Origin: Leucaena leucocephala
Taxonomy: Eukaryota > Streptophyta > Magnoliopsida > Fabales > Fabaceae
Direction of reading: 5' to 3'
Assembly: GCA_037074615.1 (NCBI GenBank)
Contig: CM073519.1
Span: 28,479,001-28,543,000 of the forward strand
Length of the DNA stretch: 64,000 nt
Shown here: positions 11,200-21,498 of the stretch, piece after piece
Position numbering within the stretch: the first letter of the stretch is position 1
How the letters are laid out: the number at the start of each line of letters is the position of its first letter
Position numbers and translations under genes: made by a program
The notes under the pieces: model-generated
Told to the model about the DNA's origin: nothing
The model's database searches: none
What the model saw: the letters and a program-made list of their open reading frames with translations, nothing else

Positions 11200-14100
11200 T
11201 GCCATATCCTAATTTTTCCTTATCCGTATAGTACTGATAGTGGAAAGAGGTTTGGAAAGGATTATGACAAAGATCAGAAGAAATAATAAAGGTTAGATAA
11301 GTCTTGAAGAAAGAGAAGGACCTAAACGAAAATTAGAAAAAGGTTAAAGGCCAAAAGTTAAAGTAGAAATAAATGTTGGGCCAAAAGTGGTCATTTCTAA
11401 AAGTTTAGGGACCTAAATATAATTAAGCAAAAAGTCAGGGATATAAATGTAATTATGGAAAAGTTCAATCAGAAAAGGCTTAGAACTGCCTATAAGTATT
11501 TTAGTCCCATATTCCATCAGTAAATAGAGGAAGTCATACTGGGTAATCTAGCATGATACAGAAATTTTATTAGGGCTCTAGACAGCAGAAAATTATCTGA
11601 TAGTCTAAAAGTTATCTGAATTTTTATCAAATTCCTTGGACATTAGATATAAGTGAGCCAATTACAGGAAAGTGTTCCCTACAGTGTCAGATGTTATGAA
11701 TCTGACAGAACCCCGGAAGAAGTTCTGTATAAAAAGTTATTCACATATTAGTGAATTTTGACGGGAGTTTGATAACACCCATGATCCGATAATAGAATTT
11801 ATCGGTATGTAAGCTTGGATAGAATGAGATCAGATGACCTCATATATAGGCCCATGATGACGCAAAGAAGGGCCCAAAACCCAGGGTACCAGTCCATCAG
11901 TAGAAAGGGCCAGTGTCCAGAAAAAGTGCGAAATTATGAAAATGCCCTTGGATGTCCAAATTATACCAGAGATGGATGAAGGGCATTTTGGTCTCCTGGG
12001 ATAGGCTAAAAATGTGGCACATGCTATAAATATGATTATTTGAGCCCAGATACACCCTGAGGCAGTATAAAGAGGGATAAAATGACGATTATGCCCTTAA
12101 GGTCAATATAGCGTAAGAAATGACACCAAGGGTATTTTGGTCATTTCCCAAGGAATGGATGGCAGATAAATACTCAGTCTAACCATGTCAAGGCTATGAG
12201 AAGCCTAGACATTGATTTCCAGGACAAAATACATATCCTGGTATATTATAGAAAAATTTGAAATAGAAAATAATCCGGTTGTTGTGAAACTGCTCCGACC
12301 GGTACTAGATTGGACTGGAATTTTTCCAGAAGCTTCCTTGCACTATGAGCACGCCACCTAACCCCTTGAGCTGTCCCACAAGATTTCATAATTATTCTTT
12401 TATGAAAAAATTAAATCCAAGATTAAATGTGGGCCTTTAGATCAAATAGTAACAAAATCAATCTTGGCCATTAATTTTTCTTGGATTTTGGCTATAAATA
12501 CCCTCTCATTCTGCCCAAAACCGTGGCCTTGTGATACCTTGGGGAAACTCTTGCAAAATGAAAGCTCAAGCCAAGACAAAGAAGATTCAAGGTTCTAAAG
12601 TTCAAGCAAACTAGAGATTAAAGGTAAGCAATCTATCCTAGCTTATTTTCCTTTGATTTGGGCGCTTGAAGTTAGGGTTTTCATGGGAGAAAAGTTGAGT
12701 TTTCTTTATGGGGTTGTGCTTCCCAACAACCTTAGATGAAAGGGGAAAGAAGAAATTAAGGTTAGAAACATATGATTCAAGCTTAAACAAGCTAATTAAG
12801 AGATTGGTTGTTGAATCAAGTTGATATTCTTGACTTTGCCTTAATGGAACCTGTTCAGTCTGCACTGTTCATGAGGGAAGGAATTTGAATTTCAATGATT
12901 TAATGCTTCCATTGAATTTAGATGATGATTTTATGTGGGATTGGAAAGGTTTTGAACCTTGAAAGCATTGAAATTCCAAGATTGTAGTTTTTGAAATCCT
13001 TCTCTGTACTGTTCACTCGTGTGAACAGTGATTGGAATTTCATGATTTTGATGCTTCCAATGGTTTTAAAATGAAAAGTTGTGTGGGATAAAGTAGAGAA
13101 ACAAGTATGGGAAGCATTGGAATCAAAATGAGAATTTTTGAAAGAATTAAGTGTAGTTTCGGTTCTGTACAGCATGTGATGAAGGAGCTGGAATTTCATG
13201 ATTCGAAGCTCATAAATGGATTCAAAAGATGAAATTGTATAGGGTAAAGTCAAGGCATCAATTGATTCAAAGACCAAGTCCATTGGTTAAGATTAAGGAA
13301 AGCTAATGAGATTAATGTTCAAGAAGAAGTTATGTTAGTTAAAGTGAGTTTAATGCATGATTATGTGATGTTAGGAATTGATTGGTATGCTCCAAGAGAG
13401 GCAGCCACATGTTCAAGGAAAGTGAGAAGAAAGAAGCAAGTTAAGGTGAAAGAAGGTCAAGTGTTCAAGGTAGTAAACTTATCCTAAACTTGTATGCATT
13501 GAATGTTATGCTTGATTGTGCTATGGCTTGATTGAATTGTGTTTCCTATGTGCTTATGTATGAGGCTCTGTTTATATGTTTACTTTGGCCAATTGTATTT
13601 CATATGTAACATGGAAGCATGCATATGACACAATAGTAACACTTTCGCAAGCAATAATAAGTAGTTACATTAATGCATGCATTGTTTAGTACCGTTTGCT
13701 ACTGGGATTTCCTCTGAAATCTCATCCCTTTCCATGTAATTCCAGCCCCACAGGTTTATGAATGATGAAAGAGGATGATGAATCATGAAGAAAAGCTAGG
13801 GATTGGATAGTATATATGTTATGTGAATGTGTAATGTTGTTGTATGACTAATGTAAGCAGTGATGGTCATGATGTAATGAAAAATAGTAAATAATGGAAT
13901 AAATGTGTGAAATTTTACAGACATTTATATGACATGCCAAGCTTCGTTTTGACACAAAGAATTCTTTATTTGGATGTCTGTACATAGAGAACTGATTTTC
14001 CAAAGTAAAGGACCAGAATTTATTTCCAGGATTTTTGACCAAATGAACAATAAACTTTGACGAATAAACTGTACCAATTAGCTAATTATTTGGTCTGGAA

Positions 14101-14341
14101 ATTATTTTTACCTTAAATTTTAAGATGTTATCTTCACGTAGCTTTTTGAACCACTTCATTTTGAGTTTTTTATAAGTAGTTATGATTTTTTGAAGTTTGT
14201 TGCGTAATCTGGAATGCCATATGAACAGTAACCCGAGAAAGTGTAAAATTACAGATTTAGCTAATGAACTTCCAAGGTCTTGTAAGTGGTTCTAAATGCT
14301 ACTGAATGGTCCCTAAGATGTATGAAAGTAAGGATGTTACA
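11200..14341 (+). mobile_element. P1 3' LTR
   Basis: Begins TGCCATATCCTAATTTTT right after the polypurine tract and ends AAGGATGTTACA; 3142 bases. It is uninterrupted and serves as the reference for the split 5' LTR. It includes a TATA box at 12492-12500, a donor-like AAAGGTAAGC near 12622, an acceptor-like CCCCACAG ending at 13753, and a hairpin ACTGTTCAC-TCGT-GTGAACAGT at 13008-13029. The next bases, GGGAG, should be one half of the P1 target duplication. Confidence 0.92.
12492..12500 (+). promoter_or_regulatory. P1 3' LTR TATA box
   Basis: CTATAAATACCC in the shared context. In a 3' LTR it could fire outward into M1 sequence, but there is no gene there to drive. Confidence 0.7.
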
Positions 14342-16679
14342 GGGAGCTTCTCTATCTATTTACAAAGCTAGCTATAAAGCCACTTCATGTTGTACTTATC
14401 AATACATATTTCTCATTATGTATCACATTACACGTTTCTCATAGCATATCTCATTAAGTACTTTTCATGCCGTATTATGGCATATCTGGCCAAATCTGGC
14501 TATATCATATTCTATCGTGCCTTATCATAACTTATCTTGAGATACTATAAGTCAAACATTCTCTTTAACTTATAACTTTGCTAGCTTTTGAGAAAACTCT
14601 TCTAAATATTTCGTTTCAAATCTATTTTATTTGGACTTGAAATAAGTATTCTAATCTCTTACCATTCATAACCCTTTCTAACTTTTCATAGCTCTTTCTA
14701 TCATTTTACATATCTCTATGCATATATGCCAAACTTCTGTGACATTTATACCCTTTATCATCACTTCCCAGGGGATCACCCATCATTGGGCTACTCTTGC
14801 CTGAGCACACTAAACTAAAAAGTGCAGATAAAAATCTGAAACACTGGTGCTAACAGGCTCCAACCCTGGTACTTTACTATCTTAGACCCTTTTCATACTA
14901 TCTCTCTTAGGTCTATCTGTCCTTCTAATGTCTTTATCCTCATCTGGAGGATCTATCTGTCTCTCATTCTTATTCTCTATAATCTCATTGTAGGGATCTC
15001 TTTATTTTTATTTGACCCCTTCTCATATCTTATAAGATATTCTTTTTTTCTTCCTTAGGCATATTATCTACAAACTCGTAAATATTTGTTATTTAAGATT
15101 AAAAACTTTAACTCTAATAACTTAGTTCCTATTACGTGTAAGAAGATTCTGAGTTTAGTCCCTAATACTAATAAGGCTATCTGAAATTAACATCATGGGT
15201 ACTCTCTGTATTGTGAGCTAAACAACTTGTGAAGCTTCTCTACCTTAACCTTGTCCTTGGTAATTGTTCTTCCAAAGACATATTGTACTTATGGCTCATT
15301 CATTTTCTTTCTCTAGGCTAGGTCTACTATGACTCTCAGGATCTACTGCAATCAACTGTAAGCCTCTTCAGGATCTAACTGTGACCTTGGAATTTTATTC
15401 TTTGTGAGCCATGCTAGGATCTAATTGCAATCCTCTAAAATATACTGCGATTCTATTGTACTGTATTCTCATCTCTGGAACACCTAACCAATAGACAAAG
15501 TTACAAGGTTAGCCAATACCACTTAGTTCTTAACTTAATAGATAATTACCCAAAAATGATCACATAAGCCAATATTATCTATTTGTACTTTACTCATTTC
15601 CTCTATCACTCATGAATTTCTCATATCATTCCCATCTTTTGTAACTTTACTATGTCCATTACTACAGAGAGCTATAAAGGCTCTACCATGCACATATCTA
15701 TCATTATCTGTTCATCTCATCTGGTGGAAATTACTCTACATGAGATGTACTGTCTATTCTCTTGGCTTTATCTCAAGAGCAATATGACTTTCTCACAAGA
15801 GAAATCTATCTCTATTGTGAGAATGTTAACTTTTATTACATAGACGTTACTCCCTCTCATAGCTGCATCATCTTTCATAAATGCTTCTTATTTCATTTCA
15901 TGTTCATAGTACATCATTCATGTATCTTATCCATATTGAAGGGATATGTCCTGAGGACAGAATCACATGTCTATATATTTGTTACTACCACTCATCTCTA
16001 ATCTCATTGATTGCCTTTCTATTGCTTGATCATTACAAAGTTGAATTCTTTAATTGCATGTCTTATGTTACGGGAGCAACATAAATTTCTCATCATATAT
16101 ACTCTACCCTTAATGAAATGTGAAAGGACAGTATTCATTCATCATAGCATACTCTAACATGCATAATATGCAAGGAGATGCAATCATTTAAGCATTCTCT
16201 AACATGCGTGTCATCATATGACAACTACAAGGAGATATAACTTTTCATCATAACTTATGGAAACATAAGCCATATCATCATCACATAATTGGTTGAACCA
16301 TCCCTTGTACACACACTACAACTAAACAATTAACTAGGTAATCTTTTAAAACATTCTATCCCTTTATCACCATAACTGCTATATTATCTATCATATTATC
16401 TAATCAGATCGTTGTCAGATCCTGAAGTAACTATTCTTCTAACTTCGGCTACCACGTTACCCTCTTACTAAGGTATATAATTAAACCTTCATTACTCTTT
16501 CTTACATAGGGTATATGGGAGTCACTTTATCTTTGAAACTGTGGCTACCTTTCTCTCTCTAGACATCATAAACTTCTTTTTCTTATCTTGCATACATCTA
16601 CCACTCTATTGAACTTCTACAACTACTTGAGAAAATCTCTTTCTTTGGAACACAAAATTTAATCTGTGAACTAACTTCT

Positions 16680-16880
16680 TAGTCATTCAACTCTCACAGT
16701 TCATGTGATTGAACTGAGCTAAGTATTCATCAAAGGGTTTCTCTTTCCCTACTTTAACCCTTAGCTTCTCGTTCATCTCTATCTAACTGAGAGGAATGCT
16801 TCTTGTAAACCCTTTGAGTAAAACTTCTCAGGTGAGCGGATCAATCTCTATCTCTATGGAGTAACTTTTACATCTATGTA
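16680..16880 (-). pseudogene. M1 gag remnant
   Basis: In reverse this aligns with the P1 gag relic at 8085-8280, including the segment just after GATCCGCTCACCTGAGAAG. Multiple stops in every frame. Only the similarity to P1, and through it to P3, supports the call. Confidence 0.45.
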
Positions 16881-17389
16881 CTATCTCTTAGCTTTTTCTG
16901 TTTGTTAGTCTCAGTCTACTCTAGATTAGACTATGGTTCCTTGCTAATCTTTTCTTGATCCTGACTAACTTAAGTTACTTGGATCTCATTCATCATCTAG
17001 TACTATTACTTTTATTCTGTAGGGTGCTCTACCCTAGGTCTGCTAGGTTACTGTCTCTTCAAGATGGTATCCTTCTGTTCTAGGAACTTTAATTTTTTAT
17101 CTATTAACCATCATGTCTCTAACGTTAAGCCATATATTAGGCTCATTCTTAGGCAAGTCTCATTCTAATTTCTTATTATTTTGTTCAATAAAAGCTAGTT
17201 GAATAAATCTTTCGTAACATAGATCAACTCCTGTTGATCATACGGAGGATCTTCTGAATATTTTCTTAAACTAATCTTCTATATCTCAATACCTCGCACT
17301 GTTTGGGCTACCTATATCATGTGCTAAACCTCTAATTAATAAACTTTAGAGAGATTAACATCTTTATTCTCGTCATAAGGTCTTTATGC

Positions 17390-17690
17390 ATTATAGTCAA
17401 AACCTGAGTACTGGCTAGTCACGACACATACTCTCTATAAAGTTTAGTCGCCACCATCTCAACTTACTCGTCATGACTTGATAGCTCTATGCCCTTTAGT
17501 CATGACCATAGGTCATTTTTCGTCACTACCTGACAGCTCTGTAACTTCCAGTCGCGATGAATGATCTTTACTCGTCACGACCAAAACACCTCTATGAATA
17601 TTTGTTGTGACTCATGTCTTACTTGTCTCAACTTAACTTCTCTGTGATTACTAGTCGTGACTTAAACACCTTTCAGTGCGACCTGTATAT
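17390..17690 (-). repeat. GTCGTGAC-type degenerate array in M1
   Basis: Ten or so copies of AGTCACGAC, CGTCATGAC, AGTCATGAC, AGTCGCGA, CGTCACGACC and AGTCGTGACTT at 20-40 base spacing. Variants differ mostly at the central CG by C-to-T or G-to-A changes. Confidence 0.75.
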
Positions 17691-17810
17691 AACTTTCTTT
17701 GAACATTATCTTTTAATAGTGTTTGTCTAGTCTAATCACATTCAATAGGGGACATATTCTTATAGATGTTCAACTAACAATCATTTCATTATATCACATC
17801 AAAACTCATA

Positions 17811-17956
17811 TTAATTTACGTTACCCCTAACCTCTTTTACGTTCTTTACTAGGGAATCGTAAATTGTAAATACTTCTACATATAGAAGTACCACCCCACG
17901 TATATCAATTGGCAGATAATTTGCCAAAAACTCACTTAGATTTATATACCATATAG
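17811..17956 (-). pseudogene. M1 accessory frame, C-terminal piece
   Basis: In reverse it reads WYINLSEFLANYLP and ends KEVRGNVN with a stop, open throughout. It matches the ends of the P1 and P2 accessory frames (WHIELSEYLAND, WHIELSKFLAND). The rest of the frame is at 20569-21340, separated by inserted LTR sequence. Because this C-terminal frame is still open, it defines the original end of the protein. Confidence 0.6.
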
Positions 17957-18344
17957 GCCTAGAAGCCCAATACGTAGCCTGAAAAAGGTAGGCTACCAGG
18001 CCCTGTTGAGCAGAAGTCCCAAAAGTATACAAATGATGTTTAGGGACTAAACTCCAAATAATGAGAGTTTAGGGACTAAATTGCAAATAATAAAAGTCCC
18101 TGGGGGCATAATGGTCATTTTGGAAAAGAAAGGGACTAAAGTAAAAAGTCTAAAAGGTTTAATGGTGCCAAAAGGAAGTAAACATAAAAGTCTGGGCCAT
18201 TATGTGTAATAATGAAAAGTTAAGGGATTTAATTAAAAAGAAAAAAGTTTCCAAGGGCAAAATTATAATTATAGAAAGTTCAGCCACAAATGCTTAGAAC
18301 TGCCTGGAAGCATTTCAGTCCCAAATTTCATCAATAAATAGAGA
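17957..18344 (+). mobile_element. Forward LTR 5' fragment inside M1
   Basis: Matches, in the opposite orientation, 20170-20568: the two form a large inverted repeat. It lacks the first 15 or so bases of the LTR and stops in CATCAATAAATAGAG, where it abuts an internal-region fragment. It contains the GGGACTAAA minisatellite. Confidence 0.75.
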
Positions 18345-18479
18345 AATAGTGAAGAAGGGTTGAGTCTATACCCTAGTAAGAGGGTAACATGGCATCCTAA
18401 GTGAAACAAGTAAATGACTTAGATACCTGAATAGATGATCAGGACCTAGCAAATAAGATAATAAAGAAATAGAGCATTA
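18345..18479 (+). mobile_element. Forward internal-region fragment between the inverted LTRs
   Basis: Matches 8530-8700 of P1 (AGAAGGGTTGAGTCTATACC and GATCAGGACCTAG), with a short deletion near its end. It is the spacer of the inverted LTR structure. Confidence 0.7.
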
Positions 18480-18927
18480 CTTAATCATACATGCTTCACA
18501 TCATCAAGGTAAGTAAACATCACATAAAACATCCAAGTAATATAAGCATACAAGTAGGTAAGTTTACTACCTAACATGTAGCATTTTCCTCTAGCTCTTA
18601 GCTTGTCTCTAAGGTTCCTTCTTTTCATAGGTCAGAGCCTATACATAGCATAATATCTTCATTATTATCCTATCTAGTATAGCTCTACTTATCTCAAGCT
18701 TAATTTGAGGTAATATCCTTAATCTGACAATCCCCTAACTTTCTTTCTTTCTATGGCTAACCTTATCAAGAGAGATATTTCTCTATGTTAACTATCAACT
18801 TTATAAGAACAATCCTCCAATTTATTAGAGTAGGGACTAGAATAACTTACCTATCTTATTCTTAAGCTTGCCAAGTCACAAGTCCCTAAGCTACTTGGAT
18901 TGCTCCTAACTCTGCCATAACTCCTCC

Positions 18928-19005
18928 GTTTTCCTTCCTTTCTTTCTCTTCCTTCTTTTCTTTCTCTCTTTCTCTCTTTCTCTCTTCTTTTCTCTTCCTT
19001 TGTTG
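18928..19005 (-). repeat. GA-rich microsatellite in the LTR leader
   Basis: A run of CTTT/CTTC/CTCT on the plus strand, purine-rich in the sense of the LTR, lying 40-110 bases downstream of the TATA box. A similar tract is at 22727-22790 in the next family-C LTR. Confidence 0.8.
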
Positions 19006-19037
19006 CTTTGGAAGTGATCACCTTAAGGGGGTAGGGG

Positions 19038-19046
19038 TATTTATAG
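19038..19046 (-). promoter_or_regulatory. LTR TATA box (reverse)
   Basis: TATTTATAG on the plus strand, preceded by GGGG; the same element as in the forward LTRs. Confidence 0.7.
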
Positions 19047-20568
19047 TTGAGTGGAGGTGGAGTGGATAGCTCATATCGAATCGCAATAAATGGCTCATAT
19101 CGCTTAGCTTCCTCAAGAAGCCTTGCTTCCATCATTATGATGACATCATCATCTTCAATAACTCATCAAAGTTACATCATCAAGGGACACCTCACATAGT
19201 CTCTTCCTAGAATGAACGGCTGAGATTGTGCTATGTGTCCTTAGCTTTTTCTTCTTTTTCTAGGATCATGACATGTGGCACCTTGTGTGTCCCATGAGGA
19301 CACCTTTCATGCCACCTCATGGTTCTGGATGAGTCTAAAGCCTTATCTGATTACTTTTCCCAGTTCTATCTTTGACCGAGTAACTTTACTTTATTGAAAA
19401 GTACTAAATCAATATTTTAATGCCACTTGGACCCACATAACTCTTGGGCCACGTTTTTGGACATATGGGAATGTCATCTTAGGTCTCTAATCAAGCCCAA
19501 GCATTCTGGTGGTTCAATTCCCAAGAAACATCCCCTAACAAATTACCAAAATACCCTTTGTGTCATTTCTTGCACTATATTAACCCTAAGGGTAAAATTA
19601 TCTTTTCACCCCTCTTTATACAGCCTCAGGGCCTATACTGGCTCTAACTAATCATATTTATACTATATCCCATATTTTTAGCCTATCCCAGTTGATCAAA
19701 ATGCCCTCCATCCATCTCTGGTACAGTCTGGTTACTTAGGGGTATTTTCGTAATTTCACATTTTTTCTAGACACTGGCCCCTTTTACTGATGAACAGGTA
19801 CCCTAGGTTTTGGGCCCTCCTTGGCGTCATCATGGGCCTATATGTGAGGTCATCTTATCTCATTCTATCTAGGCTTACATACTGATAAGTTCCATTATCG
19901 GATCACAGGTCTTATCAAACTCCCGTCAAAATTCACTAATATGGGGATAACTTTTTATATATAACTCCTTCCGAAGTTCTATCAGGTCTATGACATCTGA
20001 CACTATAGGGCATACTTTCCTGTAATTTGCCCACTCATACCTGAAGTCCATGGAATCTGATAAAAATTTTAGATATCTTTCAGACTATCAGATAAATATT
20101 TGTTATCTGGAACTTCAATAAAATTCCTGTATTATGCTAGATTAACTAGCATAATTTTTTCTATCTACTGATGAATTTTTGGACTGAAATGCTTCTGGGT
20201 AGTTCTAAGCCTTTTTTGGCTGAACTTTCTATAATTAAAATTTTGCCCTTGGAAACTTTTTATCTTTTCAATTAAGTCCCTTAACTTTTCACTATTACAC
20301 ATAATGGCCCAGACTTTTATGTCTACTTCCTTTTGGCACCATTAAACCTTTTAGACTTTTCACTTTAGTCTCTTTCTTTTCCAAAATGACCATTATGCCC
20401 CCTAGGGACTTTTATTATTTATAATTTAGTCCCTAAACTCTCATTATTTGTAGTTTAGTCCATAAACATCATTTGTATACTTTTGGGACTTCTGCTCAAC
20501 AGGGCCTGGAAGCCTACCTTTTTCAACTTACGTATTGGGCTTCTAAGCCTACAAATTGGGATATGACA

Positions 20569-21340
20569 GTATTTAACTTACTACTATCTCATGCCAATCT
20601 CCTAGAGTGTAAAGTTGATTTTAGTCAATGCCCTATATTGTATATCTATTTATTATCCCTGCTACGGCATTGAAGAACTGCAGATAAACTGACTGCTTTT
20701 GATCTATACTTCTGTCCATCCCTTGACCTAGACTGAGTAATTCCCTCTCCACAGCTTTCTTGAGACTGATATAGTCAACATTATCTATCTTTAGCAAAGA
20801 ATGCTGGGGTTGAGGAACATCACACTAATCTTTCTCTATAAAGTCACATATTCCTGGACTTTGAGAATGGAAAGGAACAATCATAAACTTTGATTAGATC
20901 TTTAGATTAAAGGATTATTGTATATTACTTATATCAAATATATCCTTAAACTGTGGTGGAGGAGGAATAATATATGCTCTACTTGTAATCCAATACCAGT
21001 ACTCAGCTTGCTCAGCCATAATTTGTCCCTCTCATCAGAGGAATAGAGCTTACATCAGGGTTAGAGTGCACTCCCACAAACTCATACTGTATAGAGTCAC
21101 TAGACTCAACATCATCTGGTACATACACAACTTCAGCTTGAATCTTTACATAACCTCCAGACTACAGGTTTGAGACTACAAAAGCATCTATGGGATATTC
21201 TACTGTAGATCTTCTTGACTGATCCTCTATACTACCATCTGAACTCTCTTCACTGTATGAAAGAGGATCATAGTCTAGATGTACATTATTTTCATATATC
21301 ACCACTAGCTGGGGTCTCCCTTATTAACTGAAGACTCTAA
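20569..21340 (-). pseudogene. M1 accessory frame, main piece
   Basis: In reverse it starts ATGAGATTTCATAAAATTAAG, matching the start of the P1 frame (MRFHK), and shows the same order: an acidic N-terminus, AATAAGGGAGACCCC, the CCTCCTCCACCA stretch, the AAGAAAGCTGT stretch and GGCATGAGATAG. A stop falls within the first 20 codons, and more follow. Together with 17811-17956 it shows that the frame was about 320 codons before the LTR insertion. Confidence 0.6.
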
Positions 21341-21488
21341 CTTAATTTTATGAAATCTCATATCTATTCTTGCAATATTTGCTTAAATAAACAATGCAAA
21401 CTATCCCAACCAATACACTAACATAACAGAGTACTTATTACTTAGAGTTAGGGTCTACAAACTATCATATATTATACCAGAAACTTCT

Positions 21489-21498
21489 GCTCTGATAC
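21489..21498 (-). other. M1 primer-binding site (reverse)
   Basis: GCTCTGATAC is the reverse complement of GTATCAGAGC, the core of the initiator-Met primer site. It abuts the LTR end with the usual spacer lost. This is the best-preserved 3' half of the primer site in the window. Confidence 0.8.

Larger units (their letters stand above)
18480..20568 (-). mobile_element. Truncated reverse LTR (family C) inside M1
   Basis: In reverse it begins TGTCATATCCCAATTTGTAG, the family-C start, and runs through the TATA box (19038-19046) into a GA-rich leader. It ends before the usual LTR 3' end, about 0.9 kb short of the 21499-24100 copy. After 20568 the interrupted accessory frame of M1 resumes. Confidence 0.8.
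14342..21498 (-). mobile_element. M1 internal region (reverse), with insertions
   Basis: Read in reverse, this is the same internal plan as P1: the AGAGCT-free 3' part near 14342-15700, the repeated module near 16140-16260, a gag relic, the GTCGTGAC array, the accessory frame and a primer site. It begins mid-element because P1 inserted here. The missing M1 3' end and its 3' LTR should lie left of the window, beyond the start of P1. LTR-derived sequence at 17957-20568 interrupts the accessory frame. Confidence 0.85.

Noticed and set aside
12918..13283. 121-codon antisense frame in the P1 3' LTR, with relatives at 4840-5100, 1652-1846 and 12638-12865
   Set aside because: These run opposite to LTR transcription and are similar only because the LTRs are similar. 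They start and stop at different points in each copy.
15652..16084. Three overlapping frames of 63-79 codons on the plus strand
   Set aside because: They lie antisense in the dead M1 internal region, overlap each other and have no counterpart in P1 or M2.
18851..19135. Arg/Glu/Lys-rich 94-codon reverse frame
   Set aside because: It is the translated GA-rich microsatellite of the LTR leader.
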